Of a stretch of DNA of 64,000 bases, positions 1 through 10,805 are shown in pieces (the first letter of the stretch is position 1; every line of letters begins with the position of its first letter). The translations under genes were made by a program, and so were the position numbers. The stretch spans positions 62,001 through 126,000 of the forward strand of contig NZ_CP088014.1 of assembly GCF_021044685.1 (NCBI RefSeq). The letters run 5' to 3'. The DNA is from Bradyrhizobium daqingense (GTDB lineage: Bacteria > Pseudomonadota > Alphaproteobacteria > Rhizobiales > Xanthobacteraceae). The notes beneath the pieces were generated by a model, which did no database searches, was not told the DNA's origin, and was given only the letters and a program-made list of their open reading frames with translations.

Positions 1-251
1 GGATCGCGGCCGCGGATCTCCAGCAGCGGCTCGGGCGCAGCGACCACCTCGACCAGCCGGCCGTCCTCCAGCACCAGCGCATCGCCGCCGCGCAGCGCGA
101 CGGCGTTCTCCAGGTCGAGCAGGAATTCGAGCCCCCGCGTGCCCGTCATCGCCATGCGGCGGCGGTGCCGATCGTCGAAATCGAGCACGACCGTATCCGC
201 CGGCGCTTCCGTGAAGCGGTGCTGCCCCTTGACCTGCGTCGCCCGGATCAT
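1..251 (-). CDS. ureE: Urease accessory protein UreE (N-terminal part, runs off the left edge)
   Basis: UreE is the nickel metallochaperone that delivers Ni(II) to apo-urease in the cytoplasm. The visible first 83 codons begin [11 protein letters not shown] and contain the [18 protein letters not shown] stretch typical of the UreE N-terminal peptide-binding domain. The C-terminal metal-binding domain lies outside the window. The ATG at 251 follows a GGGGT motif 7-8 bases upstream and lies 12 bases after the stop of the preceding small gene, so it is in the same operon as ureC. ureF and ureG would be expected to follow off the left edge; that is inference. Confidence 0.85.
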   Translation of the reverse strand, partial: MIRATQVKGQHRFTEAPADTVVLDFDDRHRRRMAMTGTRGLEFLLDLENAVALRGGDALVLEDGRLVEVVAAPEPLLEIRGRD

Positions 252-263
252 GCGTTTACCCCG

Positions 264-563
264 TTACCGAGTCTCGACCTTCTCGGGCGTGATCACCTCG
301 ATTTTCGGCGGCGCCGTGAAGCACTTCACCGCGACACGGCCGAACGTCTTCATGTGCTCCATGGCACGATGCCGCACCAGCGCCTCGGCATTTTCCCACT
401 GCTCGACGAACACCATCTTGCTGGGATCGGTGACACTCTCATGCATGTCATAGGCGATATTGCCGGGCCCTTTCCGCGTCTCCTTGATGCAGGCGGTAGC
501 CGCTGCAATGAATTCGGCGCGCGTTTCGGGCTTGATGGTCAAGGTGGCAACGACGTAGATCAC
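264..563 (-). CDS. Antibiotic biosynthesis monooxygenase (ABM)-fold small protein
   Basis: A 99-residue protein starting MIYVVATLTIKPETRAEF, with the VFVEQWENAEAL core and a late conserved HMKTF segment. These are marks of the ABM / YgiN dimeric ferredoxin-like family, whose members include quinol monooxygenases and many proteins of unknown substrate. The length equals that of the family. It sits between ureC (129 bases upstream) and ureE (12 bases downstream) on the same strand, so it is probably co-transcribed with urease, although it is not a known urease maturation factor. The substrate cannot be inferred from sequence. Confidence 0.75.
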   Translation of the reverse strand: MIYVVATLTIKPETRAEFIAAATACIKETRKGPGNIAYDMHESVTDPSKMVFVEQWENAEALVRHRAMEHMKTFGRVAVKCFTAPPKIEVITPEKVETR

Positions 564-691
564 GAGAAATCCTCCCGGCTTTTTCTTCTCAGGTTACGAT
601 ACCGGGCGGGACATTAGACCAGGCGGGATCGAACGCAAAACGCGAAAAGACGCCCCCAACATGTCCCTGAGACATGCGTCGAGGCGCTATT

Positions 692-2410
<1,719 letters not shown>

Positions 2411-2441
2411 AAGCCCCGTTTGCGATTGAATTTCTGGTCGG

Positions 2442-2981
2442 TCACAGCGCGACCCTCGCTGCTTTCACGACATCATCGAATTTCTCGTCGAGCCACGCAT
2501 TGCCGCCGCGGCAGCCTGCGACGACCTGCGTCGCCCACTCCACGTAGTCGGCCAGATCGTCGCGCTCCTCGGCGGTCAGGTCAGTTTGAATGCGCGCCCC
2601 TGTATTGCTGATCTTGTCGGCGATCTTGATGAGTTTGGCGCCCGCGGATTTCTTCGGAGCGTCCTCGATCTGCTTCTGCCGTCGTTCGGCCTTCGGCAGG
2701 CTCATGTCATCGGTGCATTCGAGGACGAGGGACGCGACACGATCGGAAAACCTTTGCGCGAGCTCCTCGCGCGCGGTGTCGGTGTCCTCGATCGTATCGT
2801 GCAGCCAGCCGGCCGCGACCAGTTCGGCGTCGGTACCATCAGTCGCGGTCGCAAGCAGGTTCGCGACCTCGGCGAGATGATTGATGTAGGGCTCCTGACC
2901 CCGCCCCTTGCGCGTCATACCGTTGTGGCGGCGCGCGGCAAGTTCGGCAGCTTCGGAGACGAGCCGGATAGGTGACAGCAT
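2442..2981 (-). CDS. HD-domain protein resembling MESH1-type small alarmone hydrolases
   Basis: A 179-residue, single-domain HD phosphohydrolase. Candidate metal ligands are H19, H35 (PYINHL), H61-D62 ([10 protein letters not shown]), the E65-D66 pair and D122 with N126 (KIADKISN). This layout matches the hydrolase half of RelA/SpoT and the stand-alone MESH1 proteins, which remove the 3' diphosphate of (p)ppGpp or act on NADPH. There is no synthetase domain. It lies between ureB (57 bases) and ureC (31 bases) on the same strand, so it is likely co-expressed with urease. A nitrogen-stress role is possible but inferred. The actual nucleotide substrate is unknown. Confidence 0.8.
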   Translation of the reverse strand: MLSPIRLVSEAAELAARRHNGMTRKGRGQEPYINHLAEVANLLATATDGTDAELVAAGWLHDTIEDTDTAREELAQRFSDRVASLVLECTDDMSLPKAERRQKQIEDAPKKSAGAKLIKIADKISNTGARIQTDLTAEERDDLADYVEWATQVVAGCRGGNAWLDEKFDDVVKAARVAL

Positions 2982-3038
2982 GGCAAATACCTCCGTTTTC
3001 GCCTCAACCGTGCCGCACCGTGCTCGTTCCTGTGGAGG

Positions 3039-3344
3039 TCACAGCTTTCCCATGACGTCGCCGCGGAAACCGTAGATCGTCTTCTTCCCCGCCATGGCGA
3101 CGAGCTGGACGTCGCGGGTCTGGCCGGGCTCGAAACGTACGGCGGTGCCGGCGGCGATGTCGAGGCGCATGCCGCGGGCTTTCTTGCGGTCGAATTTCAG
3201 CGCCGGGTTCGTCTCGAAGAAGTGGTAATGCGAGCCGACCTGGATCGGGCGGTCACCGGTATTGGCGACCGTCAGCGTCACGGTCTTGCGGCCGGCATTG
3301 AGCTCGATCTCGCCGTCCTGGATGAAGAGTTCGCCGGGGATCAT
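3039..3344 (-). CDS. ureB: Urease beta subunit UreB
   Basis: A 101-residue structural subunit of urease, starting [18 protein letters not shown] and holding the conserved [15 protein letters not shown] and [15 protein letters not shown] stretches. With UreA and UreC it forms the (abc)3 trimer. Full length. It is separated from ureA by about 113 bases that contain a palindromic repeat, and is followed by the HD-domain gene. Confidence 0.97.
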   Translation of the reverse strand: MIPGELFIQDGEIELNAGRKTVTLTVANTGDRPIQVGSHYHFFETNPALKFDRKKARGMRLDIAAGTAVRFEPGQTRDVQLVAMAGKKTIYGFRGDVMGKL

Positions 3345-3358
3345 TCCTGTCTTCCTCT

Positions 3359-3448
3359 GTCATTCCGGCGCTCGCGGAGCGAGAACCCGGAATCTCGATC
3401 AACAATCTCTGGATTCCGGGCTCGCCCTTTCGGGCGCCCCGGAATGAC
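3359..3448. repeat. Intergenic palindromic repeat (GTCATTCCGG family) between ureA and ureB
   Basis: About 90 bases that open with GTCATTCCGG and close with CCGGAATGAC. Internal arms (AACCCGGAATCTC and GGATTCCGGGC) can form a long two-arm hairpin. The same family recurs at 56405-56499 and 60649-60724. The copy lies inside the urease operon, so it would be present in the ureA-ureB mRNA. Confidence 0.85.
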
Positions 3449-3457
3449 GAATTTGAA

Positions 3458-3760
3458 TTATCTGATCGGCTCGTGCACGGTGACGAGCTTGGTGCCATCC
3501 GGAAAGGTCGCCTCGACCTGGATGTCATGGATCATCTCGGGAATGCCCGGCATCACCTGGTCGCGGGTCAGCACCTGCGCACCGGACTGCATCAGCTCGG
3601 CGACGGTGCGGCCGTCACGTGCGCCTTCGAGGATGAAGTCGGAGATGATCGCGATCGCTTCGGGATGGTTGAGCTTGACGCCGCGGTCCAGCCTGCGGCG
3701 CGCCACGATGGCCGCCATCGAGATCAGAAGTTTGTCCTTTTCGCGGGGAGACAGATTCAT
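3458..3760 (-). CDS. ureA: Urease gamma subunit UreA
   Basis: A 100-residue gamma subunit with the family signature [27 protein letters not shown], the [20 protein letters not shown] helix and the [25 protein letters not shown]-terminal part. Full length. It lies directly after ureD (37 bases) and before ureB on the same strand. Confidence 0.97.
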   Translation of the reverse strand: MNLSPREKDKLLISMAAIVARRRLDRGVKLNHPEAIAIISDFILEGARDGRTVAELMQSGAQVLTRDQVMPGIPEMIHDIQVEATFPDGTKLVTVHEPIR

Positions 3761-3797
3761 GCGACATCTCTTCCGTTCAACGCATCAATTCAACCGG

Positions 3798-4628
3798 TCA
3801 ATTCAACCACAGCCGCGGCAGCGCCGCGCCGGCGCGTGCCAGCACCGCCATCATGTCGGCCCGCAAACGCGCCGCATCTTGGGCACAGAACCGCGCTATT
3901 GCAAAGCCATTCCAGGCCGATATTCCGACCTCGCCGGAGAAGGATTCCGATGTCTCGCGGATGCGCTCGACCAGGGCCTCATCGCCGGGCACGATCAGCG
4001 CCGTGCCGATCGCGGCGCCGCCCTTGGCGACGGCGGATCGGCCAAGTTTTGCGCCGATATCGCCGTCGAGCTTGACGGTCTCGGCGAACACCAGCCTGCC
4101 GCCGCGAGACAGCCGCCAGCGATCGACGAACTCGCCCTGCTCCATCCGCTCGCCCATGGCGGTGCGGCCGAACACGACGATCTCGCAAAGCAGGAGCGAG
4201 GCGGTCTCATCGAGCGCGATATCGAAGCGGCGGTGAACCCGGGCGCGATCGAACAGGATCGTTTCCTGGGGTAGCCAGGCAAGATGCGCGTCCGCGTCGA
4301 CCTTCAAGGCGATGCTGAGCTGCGCCGCAGCGCCCGGCGCACGATAGATCTTTTCGGCCGCCGCTGTGGTCAGCGTCAGCCGCGCACCCTGGCCTGCTGC
4401 GATATCGATATCGAAACTGTCCCCGCCGGCGACCCCGCCGGCCGTGTTGACGAACACGCCGGACAGCCCCTCGCCCTCCGGCGAGGGGAAGCGCACGCGC
4501 AGTGAGCCGGATTCATGCAAGGCTCCACGCCGCGTCACCCCATCGCGCGCATGCACGTCGAAGCGCACCGCGCCGCGGGCGCGGTTCGCCTCGAAAACCC
4601 CGGATGTGACCGAAACGTCGCTGCGCAT
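3798..4628 (-). CDS. ureD: Urease accessory protein UreD (UreH)
   Basis: A 276-residue maturation factor that binds apo-urease and channels nickel from UreG/UreF. Family features are VFVNTAGGVAGGDSFDI near residue 60, LTTAAAEKIYRA, LAWLPQETILFDRARVHRRF and a C-terminal LPRLWLN. Full length. It begins 30 bases after the urtE stop, which joins the transporter and enzyme halves into one apparent transcription unit. Confidence 0.95.
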   Translation of the reverse strand: MRSDVSVTSGVFEANRARGAVRFDVHARDGVTRRGALHESGSLRVRFPSPEGEGLSGVFVNTAGGVAGGDSFDIDIAAGQGARLTLTTAAAEKIYRAPGAAAQLSIALKVDADAHLAWLPQETILFDRARVHRRFDIALDETASLLLCEIVVFGRTAMGERMEQGEFVDRWRLSRGGRLVFAETVKLDGDIGAKLGRSAVAKGGAAIGTALIVPGDEALVERIRETSESFSGEVGISAWNGFAIARFCAQDAARLRADMMAVLARAGAALPRLWLN

Positions 4629-4658
4629 CCGCTTCCCCAGCCGTCGCGGCAGAATGGC

Positions 4659-5354
4659 CTAGAGCGCCATCTGACGGCTGATTTCGCTCGCGTCGAGATT
4701 GGATCGGTCGCAAGTGAACTTCACCGCGCCGCGATCCATCACCGCGAAACTGTCGCCGAGTTCGCAGGCAAAGTCGAGATATTGTTCGACCAACACGATG
4801 GCGATGTTGCCGAGATTGCGGAGATAAGATATGGCGCGGCCGATATCCTTGATGATCGAGGGCTGAATGCCCTCGGTCGGCTCGTCCAGCAGCAGCAGCT
4901 TCGGCCGCATCACCAGCGCGCGCCCGATCGCGAGTTGCTGCTGCTGGCCGCCGGAGAGATCGCCGCCGCGCCGGCCGAGCATGGATTGCAGCACCGGAAA
5001 CAGCGAGAACACGTCGTCCGGAATGTGCTTGTCCTCGCGCTTGAGCGGGCCGAAGCCGGTCTTGAGGTTCTCCTCGACCGTCAGCAGCGGGAAGATCTCG
5101 CGGCCCTGCGGCACGAAGCCGATGCCCTTGCGGGCCCGCTCATAGGGCTTCAGGCCGGTGATGTCGCTGCCGTCGAGCATGATCGCGCCCGAGGAGATCG
5201 GATATTGCCCGACCATGGCGCGCAGCAGCGAGGTCTTGCCGACGCCATTGCGCCCGAGCACGCAAGTGACCTTGCCCGGCTCGGCCGAGATGGAGACGCC
5301 GCGCAGCGCCTGCGCCGCGCCGTAGAACAGGTTGATGTCCTTGACCTCAAGCAT
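4659..5354 (-). CDS. urtE: Urea ABC transporter ATP-binding protein UrtE
   Basis: A LivF-type ATPase of 231 residues: Walker A GRNGVGKTS, signature LSGGQQQQLAIGRAL, Walker B LLLLDEPTEGIQ. The EPTEGIQPSII stretch is characteristic of UrtE. It energises high-affinity urea import with UrtA-D. It follows urtD after three bases, suggesting translational coupling. Cytoplasmic, membrane-associated. Confidence 0.95.
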   Translation of the reverse strand: MLEVKDINLFYGAAQALRGVSISAEPGKVTCVLGRNGVGKTSLLRAMVGQYPISSGAIMLDGSDITGLKPYERARKGIGFVPQGREIFPLLTVEENLKTGFGPLKREDKHIPDDVFSLFPVLQSMLGRRGGDLSGGQQQQLAIGRALVMRPKLLLLDEPTEGIQPSIIKDIGRAISYLRNLGNIAIVLVEQYLDFACELGDSFAVMDRGAVKFTCDRSNLDASEISRQMAL

Positions 5355-5357
5355 CGC

Positions 5358-6119
5358 TCAGCGTCCCAGATACACTTCAATGACCCGCTCGTTGGACGAG
5401 ACCTGATCGATCGTTCCTTCCGCGAGCACCGTGCCTTCGTGCAGGCAGGTGACCTTGACGCCGAGCTCGCGCACGAAAGTCATGTCGTGCTCGACCACCA
5501 TCACGGTGTGGGTCTTGTTGATCTCTTTCAGCAGCTCGGCGGTGAGATGCGTCTCGACGTCGGTCATGCCTGCAACGGGCTCGTCGACGAGAAGCAGCTT
5601 CGGATCCTGCGCCAGCAGCATGCCGATCTCGAGCCATTGTTTCTGGCCGTGGCTGAGGCTGCCGGCGAGGCGGTTGCGGGCCTCCGTGAGACGGATCGTC
5701 TCCAGCACCTTGTCGATGCGCTCGGCCTCGGCCTTGCTGCCGCGCCAGAACAACGTGCCGCGCACCGAGTGATCGACATTGAGCGCGAGCAGGAGGTTGT
5801 CCTGCACGGTCTGGCTCTCGAACACAGTCGGCTTCTGGAATTTGCGGCCGATGCCTAGCTCGGCGATGCGGGTCTCGTCGAGCCGCGTCAGGTCGGTGAC
5901 GCCGTCGAACAGCACGGTGCCCTCGTCGGGCTTGGTCTTGCCGGTGATGATGTCCATCATCGTGGTCTTGCCGGCGCCGTTCGGGCCGATGATGGCGCGC
6001 ATCTCGCCGGGCTCGAGCGTCAACGACAGATTGTTGATGGCATGGAAGCCGTCGAAGGAGACGTGCACGCCGTCGAGATAGAGCATTGCGGAGGTGGTGC
6101 GGGTGTCCATCACGTTCAT
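5358..6119 (-). CDS. urtD: Urea ABC transporter ATP-binding protein UrtD
   Basis: A LivG-type ATPase with Walker A GPNGAGKTT, signature SLSHGQKQWLEIGMLLAQ and Walker B LLLVDEPVAGMTD; HVMVVEHDM-like switch histidine region follows. The open frame extends back to 6215 inside urtC, but the start is best placed at ATG 6119 (MNVMDTRTTS), 5 bases after the urtC stop. Its GGCGGAG ribosome-binding site overlaps the urtC stop. This gives 253 residues. Pairs with UrtE as the ATPase heterodimer. Confidence 0.94.
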   Translation of the reverse strand: MNVMDTRTTSAMLYLDGVHVSFDGFHAINNLSLTLEPGEMRAIIGPNGAGKTTMMDIITGKTKPDEGTVLFDGVTDLTRLDETRIAELGIGRKFQKPTVFESQTVQDNLLLALNVDHSVRGTLFWRGSKAEAERIDKVLETIRLTEARNRLAGSLSHGQKQWLEIGMLLAQDPKLLLVDEPVAGMTDVETHLTAELLKEINKTHTVMVVEHDMTFVRELGVKVTCLHEGTVLAEGTIDQVSSNERVIEVYLGR

Positions 6120-6124
6120 GACCG

Positions 6125-7294
6125 CTACTCCGCCATCTTGGGTTCGGTGACGCCGTTTTCGGCCGCAGCGCTCGCGGTGGCCGCGGCGGAGCTCTTCTCC
6201 TTCGACTGGTCCCACCAGGCGTAGAAGGTGCCGACGATGCCTTTGGGCAGCAGCAACGTCACCAGGATGAACAGCGCGCCCAGCATGAACAGCCAGTACG
6301 GCGCCAGCATGCCCGAGGTGAAGAACGTCTTGGCGTAGTTGACGACGACGGCGCCGAGCGCGGCGCCGACCAGCGTGCCGCGGCCGCCGACCGCGACCCA
6401 GATCACCGCCTCGATCGAATTGCCGGGAGCGAATTCGGATGGATTGATGATGCCGACCTGCGGCACGTAGAGCGCGCCGGCGACGCCGGCCATGCAGCCC
6501 GACACCGTGAACACGAACAGCTTGTAGGATTCGACGCGGTAGCCGAGGAAGCGCGTGCGCGATTCCGCGTCACGCACCGCGATCAAGACCTTGCCGAGCT
6601 TGGACGAGACGATGGCGCGGCAGATCAGGAAGCCCAGGATCAACGCCAGGCAGCTCAGCGCGAACAGCGCGGCACGGGTCCCCTCGGCCTGCACGTTGAA
6701 GCCGAGGATGTCCTTGAAATCGGTCAGGCCGTTGTTGCCGCCGAAGCCGAAATCGTTGCGGAAGAAGGCGAGCAACAACGCGTAGGTCATCGCCTGCGTG
6801 ATGATCGACAGATACACGCCGGTGACGCGGGAGCGGAAGGCAAGCCAGCCGAAGCAGAAGGCGAGCAGGCCCGGCACGACCAGCACCATCAGGGCCGCGA
6901 ACCAGAACATGTCGAAGCCATACCAGTACCAGGGCAGCTTCTCCCAGTTCAGGAACACCATGAAGTCGGGCAGGATCGGATTGCCGTAGACGCCACGGGT
7001 GCCGATCTGCCGCATCAGATACATGCCCATGGCGTAGCCGCCGAGCGCGAAGAAGGCGCCATGACCGAGCGAGAGGATGCCGCAATAGCCCCAGATCAGA
7101 TCGATCGCGAGCGCCAGGATGGCGTAGCAGACATATTTGCCCCAGAGCGCGACGAGATAGGTCGGCACTTGCAGGAACGAGCCGGCGGGCAGCAGCAGGT
7201 TGGAGAGCGGGATGAGGATGCCGCAGGCCGCGACGACGGCGAGGAAGATCGTCGCGCTGCGGTCCAGCGATCGCGTCAGCATGTGAGGGGTCAT
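6125..7294 (-). CDS. urtC: Urea ABC transporter permease UrtC
   Basis: A LivM-family inner-membrane permease, 389 residues, with about ten hydrophobic segments and the diagnostic ALAIDLIWGYCGILSLGHGAFFALGGYAMGMYLM stretch. It starts within urtB's stop (4-base overlap), and the C-terminus has a charged Ala-rich tail (KEKSSAAATASAAAENG). Forms the channel with UrtB. Confidence 0.95.
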   Translation of the reverse strand: MTPHMLTRSLDRSATIFLAVVAACGILIPLSNLLLPAGSFLQVPTYLVALWGKYVCYAILALAIDLIWGYCGILSLGHGAFFALGGYAMGMYLMRQIGTRGVYGNPILPDFMVFLNWEKLPWYWYGFDMFWFAALMVLVVPGLLAFCFGWLAFRSRVTGVYLSIITQAMTYALLLAFFRNDFGFGGNNGLTDFKDILGFNVQAEGTRAALFALSCLALILGFLICRAIVSSKLGKVLIAVRDAESRTRFLGYRVESYKLFVFTVSGCMAGVAGALYVPQVGIINPSEFAPGNSIEAVIWVAVGGRGTLVGAALGAVVVNYAKTFFTSGMLAPYWLFMLGALFILVTLLLPKGIVGTFYAWWDQSKEKSSAAATASAAAENGVTEPKMAE

Positions 7295-8898
7295 GCTTCC
7301 ACCGCACGGCCCTTGAGCGCGAACAGTCCGCGCGGCCGCTTTTGAATGAACAGGATGATGAGAACGAGGATGGCGATCTTGCCGAGCACGGCGCCGGCGA
7401 CCGGCTCCAGGAACTTGTTGGCGATGCCGAGCGTGAAGGCGCCGACGAGCGTGCCCCAGAGATTGCCGACCCCGCCGAACACCACGACCATGAAGCTGTC
7501 GATGATGTAGCTCTGGCCGAGATTGGGGCTGACATTGTCGATCTGCGACAGCGCCACCCCGGCAATGCCGGCAATGCCCGAGCCGAGCCCGAAAGTCAGC
7601 GCGTCGACGCGCGAGGTGGCGATGCCCATCGAGGCCGCCATGCGGCGGTTCTGCGTCACCGCGCGCATCTCGAGGCCCAGCGCGGTGTAGCGCAGCATCG
7701 CCAGCAGGATTACGAACACGGCAAGCGTGAAGCAGAGGATCCAGAGCCGGTTATAGGTGATGGTGATCTGACCGAGTTCGAAGGCGCCGCTCATCCAGGA
7801 GGGATTGCCGACCTCGCGATTGGTCGGGCCGAACATGGTGCGCACCGCCTGCTGCAGCACCAGCGACAGACCCCAGGTCGCGAGCAGCGTCTCCAACGGA
7901 CGGCCATAGAGGAAGCGGATGATGCTGCGCTCGATCAGGACCCCGATGGCCCCGGCGACGAGGAAGGCAAGCGGCACAGCGATCAGCAGCGAATAGTCGA
8001 ACAGGCCGGGATATCGGGTTCGGATCACCTCCTGCACCACGAAGGTGGTGTAGGCGCCGATCATCACCATCTCGCCATGGGCCATGTTGATGACGCCCAT
8101 CACGCCGAAGGTGATGGCAAGCCCGATCGCCGCAAGCAGCAGCACCGAGCCGAGCGAGAGGCCATACCAGGCGTTCTGCACCGTGGACCAGACGGCCAGT
8201 GAGCTCTGGATCGAGCCGATCGCGCTCGCCGCAGCCTTGGTCACCGAGGCCGGCTGGTCGCCCATGCCGGTGAGCAGCGCCAGGGCCTCCTGGTCGCCGC
8301 GCGCCTTGAGAGTGGCGACTGCTTCGAGCTTCTCGACCTCGGTCGCGTCCGGCTTGAACAGCAGGATAGCCGCGCGGGCTTCGCCGAGCGCGGTCTTGAC
8401 GGACCTGTTGCTTTCCTTGGCGAGCGCGGCATCGACCGCCTCCAGCGCGGTCTCCTCATGCGACTTGAACACCGACTGCGCGGCCTGGAGACGCGTTCCA
8501 ACATCCGGCGACTGCAGCGTCAAGCTGCCGATCGCAGCGTCGACGCTGCGACGCAGGCGGTTGTTGAGGCGAACCGCGCTCGCGCTGTCGGGAACGCTGG
8601 CCACGGGCTGGCCGGTCGCAGCGTCAATCGACTTGCCGTCGGCGCCGGTGACGTAAACCTTCTTGCTGTCGGGATCGGCCATGAGGCGGCCGTCCTGGAG
8701 CGCGCTGATGATCGGGAAGGCCAACGCATTGCCGCTGCCCGCGACCGCGCCGATCGCCTCTTCCGTGTCGGAAAAATCGTCATTGGCGAACTTGGCGACG
8801 GCATCCTCGAACGGGCCGGCGAAGGCCGGCAACGCGAATGCGATCAGGAACAGCGAGAGGACGAGCGAACATAGGCGTGCGGACAAATGGGCTGGCAC
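7291..8898 (-). CDS. urtB: Urea ABC transporter permease UrtB
   Basis: A LivH-type permease of about 535 residues. A signal-like segment (CSLVLSLFLIAFALPAFA) is followed by a hydrophilic helical region of about 200 residues, then the membrane domain with IGLAITFGVMGVINMAHGEMVMIGAYTTF. The extended N-terminal region is usual for proteobacterial UrtB. The open frame continues into urtA, so the start was set at the GTG at 8898 (VPAHLSARLCS) just before the signal segment, about 80 bases after urtA. The start is the weakest part of this call. Confidence 0.9.
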   Translation of the reverse strand: MPAHLSARLCSLVLSLFLIAFALPAFAGPFEDAVAKFANDDFSDTEEAIGAVAGSGNALAFPIISALQDGRLMADPDSKKVYVTGADGKSIDAATGQPVASVPDSASAVRLNNRLRRSVDAAIGSLTLQSPDVGTRLQAAQSVFKSHEETALEAVDAALAKESNRSVKTALGEARAAILLFKPDATEVEKLEAVATLKARGDQEALALLTGMGDQPASVTKAAASAIGSIQSSLAVWSTVQNAWYGLSLGSVLLLAAIGLAITFGVMGVINMAHGEMVMIGAYTTFVVQEVIRTRYPGLFDYSLLIAVPLAFLVAGAIGVLIERSIIRFLYGRPLETLLATWGLSLVLQQAVRTMFGPTNREVGNPSWMSGAFELGQITITYNRLWILCFTLAVFVILLAMLRYTALGLEMRAVTQNRRMAASMGIATSRVDALTFGLGSGIAGIAGVALSQIDNVSPNLGQSYIIDSFMVVVFGGVGNLWGTLVGAFTLGIANKFLEPVAGAVLGKIAILVLIILFIQKRPRGLFALKGRAVEA

Positions 8899-8980
8899 TG
8901 ATTGATCCCGGCAGAAATGGGTGGAGAAGGCGGCGGGATCGCCGCCCTCTCCGAGCTTGCAAGGAGGCGTCAGATCGGAA

Positions 8981-10303
8981 TCAGGAGCCCGAGCCGAGGC
9001 ACTTGTTGGTCTTGGTGTTGAAGTTGCCGCACTTCTTGCCGACCCAGTCGCCGACCAGGTCCTTGGAGCCATCGAGCTCCTTCGACCAGGCATCGCCGGG
9101 GACGAGGCTCGGGGTCTTCCAGACCACGTCGAACTGGCCGTTGCCCTTGATCTCGCCGATGAACACCGGCTTGGTGATATGGTGGTTCGGGAGCATCTTG
9201 GAGGTCCCGCCGGTCAGGTTCTTGGCTTCGATGCCGGGGAGAGCATCGATCACCTTGTCGGGATCGGTCGACTTCGCCTTCTCGACTGCCTTCACCCACA
9301 TGTCGAAGCCGATCACGTGCGCTTCCATCGGATCGTTGGTCACGCGCTTCGGATTCTTGGTGTAGGCCTGCCACGCCTTGATGAACTTCTCGTTCTCCGG
9401 CGACTTGATCGACTGGAAGTAGTTCCAGGCGGCGAGATGGCCGACCAGCGGCTTGGTGTCGATGCCGGCGAGCTCTTCCTCACCCACCGAGAACGCGACC
9501 ACCGGGATGTCCTTGGCCTTGATGCCCTGGTTGCCGAGCTCCTTGTAGAAGGGAACGTTGGCGTCGCCATTGATGGTCGAGACAACCGCGGTCTTCTTGC
9601 CGGCCGAGCCGAACTTCTTGATGTCGGCCACGATCGTCTGCCAGTCGGAATGACCGAATGGCGTGTAGTTGATCATGATGTCTTCCTGGGCGACGCCCTT
9701 TGACTTCAGATAGGCTTCCAGGATCTTGTTGGTCGTGCGCGGATAGACGTAGTCGGTGCCCGCGAGCACCCAGCGCTTCACCTTCTCTTCCTTCATCAGG
9801 TAGTCGACGGCAGGGATCGCCTGCTGGTTCGGCGCAGCACCCGTGTAGAATACGTTGCGCTCGCTCTCCTCGCCCTCGTACTGCACGGGATAGAACAGGA
9901 TGCTGTTCAGCTCCTTGAAGACGGGGAGCACCGATTTGCGCGACACCGAGGTCCAGCAGCCGAACACCACCGACACCTTGTCTTTAGTGATCAGCTCGCG
10001 CGCCTTCTCGGCGAACAGCGGCCAGTTCGAAGCGGGGTCGACGACGACGGCTTCGAGCTTCTTGCCGAGAACGCCGCCCTTCTTGTTCTGCTCGTCGATC
10101 AGGAAGAGGATGGTGTCCTTCAGCGTGGTTTCGCTGATGGCCATCGTGCCGGACAGGGAGTGGAGCACGCCGACCTTGATGGTATCGTCCGCGGCCTTGG
10201 CGCCGGTCAATGAAGCCAGACCAAGCATCAGCGCGGCGGTCGCGGCGAGCACGCCGCGGCGGCTAAATGACGCCGCTATATCGTGAGTGGATTTGCTAAG
10301 CAT
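8981..10303 (-). CDS. urtA: Urea ABC transporter substrate-binding protein UrtA
   Basis: A periplasmic urea-binding protein of 440 residues. The N-terminus (FSRRGVLAATAALMLGLASLTGAKA) carries a twin-arginine-like motif. The mature part begins DDTIKVGVLHSLSGTMAISE and includes VVVDPASNWPLFAEKARELI, VFGCWTSVSRKSVLPVFKELNSILFYPVQYEGEE and GDANVPFYKELGNQG, all typical of UrtA. ATG 10303 has an AGGGAGA ribosome-binding site 9 bases upstream. It is first in the urt-ure unit, downstream of a sigma-54-like promoter at 10380-10394. Confidence 0.96.
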   Translation of the reverse strand: MLSKSTHDIAASFSRRGVLAATAALMLGLASLTGAKAADDTIKVGVLHSLSGTMAISETTLKDTILFLIDEQNKKGGVLGKKLEAVVVDPASNWPLFAEKARELITKDKVSVVFGCWTSVSRKSVLPVFKELNSILFYPVQYEGEESERNVFYTGAAPNQQAIPAVDYLMKEEKVKRWVLAGTDYVYPRTTNKILEAYLKSKGVAQEDIMINYTPFGHSDWQTIVADIKKFGSAGKKTAVVSTINGDANVPFYKELGNQGIKAKDIPVVAFSVGEEELAGIDTKPLVGHLAAWNYFQSIKSPENEKFIKAWQAYTKNPKRVTNDPMEAHVIGFDMWVKAVEKAKSTDPDKVIDALPGIEAKNLTGGTSKMLPNHHITKPVFIGEIKGNGQFDVVWKTPSLVPGDAWSKELDGSKDLVGDWVGKKCGNFNTKTNKCLGSGS

Positions 10304-10379
10304 GAGTGTATCATCTCCCTGACGCAGACGTGAAAAACGCTGCGAAACGGCCCCACGGCCGCCTGCGGTTAACGGATTC

Positions 10380-10394
10380 GCAAGAACCATGCCA
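10380..10394 (-). promoter_or_regulatory. Sigma-54 (RpoN) promoter candidate for urtA
   Basis: On the minus strand TGGCATGGTTCTTGC matches the RpoN consensus TGGCACG-N4-TTGC at all fixed positions except one (T for C), with exact spacing between the GG and GC dinucleotides. Transcription would start near 10368, giving a leader of about 65 bases to the urtA ATG. RpoN/NtrC control of urea uptake is well known in proteobacteria; here it is inferred from the motif and position. Confidence 0.65.
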
Positions 10395-10496
10395 TGGGCT
10401 AGGCACCCCTCAAGTTACTGTTTTGACTTGTAAAATAGCCTTTATTCCTAGTTTTGCCGCAGTCAACCCGCCTAAATCATGGGCAGCTGGCATGTA

Positions 10497-10513
10497 TGCG
10501 GAAGTGGCAGGCA
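10497..10513. promoter_or_regulatory. Possible NtrC-like dyad (TGC-N11-GCA) upstream of urtA
   Basis: TGC at 10497-10499 and GCA at 10511-10513 are separated by 11 bases, the outer spacing of NtrC enhancer sites. The inner half-site bases (consensus ACC / GGT) are poorly conserved. It lies about 105-120 bases upstream of the RpoN-like element, a suitable enhancer distance. The rest of the 10304-10805 interval is an AT-richer promoter region with no further gene that I can support. Confidence 0.25.
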
Positions 10514-10805
10514 GCCTGTTTTATATGCAAATCGCTCGTTTTGGCTAAATTTCCAGCACAATTATTTCTGCACTGCATCGTCGTTTGCGGCGTGCTTGCC
10601 TTGAAAGCGCCCTAGCAATGTTCCATATGAGGGGCCGAGACTTCTTGCGAATCAAGGGGTCGTAGCGAGCCGCGTGTTCTTAAGCCCTACCGGGCCTCTG
10701 GCTTGCCCCATATCTCCCAAGCCATCCGACACCCCAAACACGCAGGTGTCTTCTTGACACCCTTTTGCGCGCGCCGCGCCGAATGCGCCGGGCGCCCGCT
10801 TCGAC

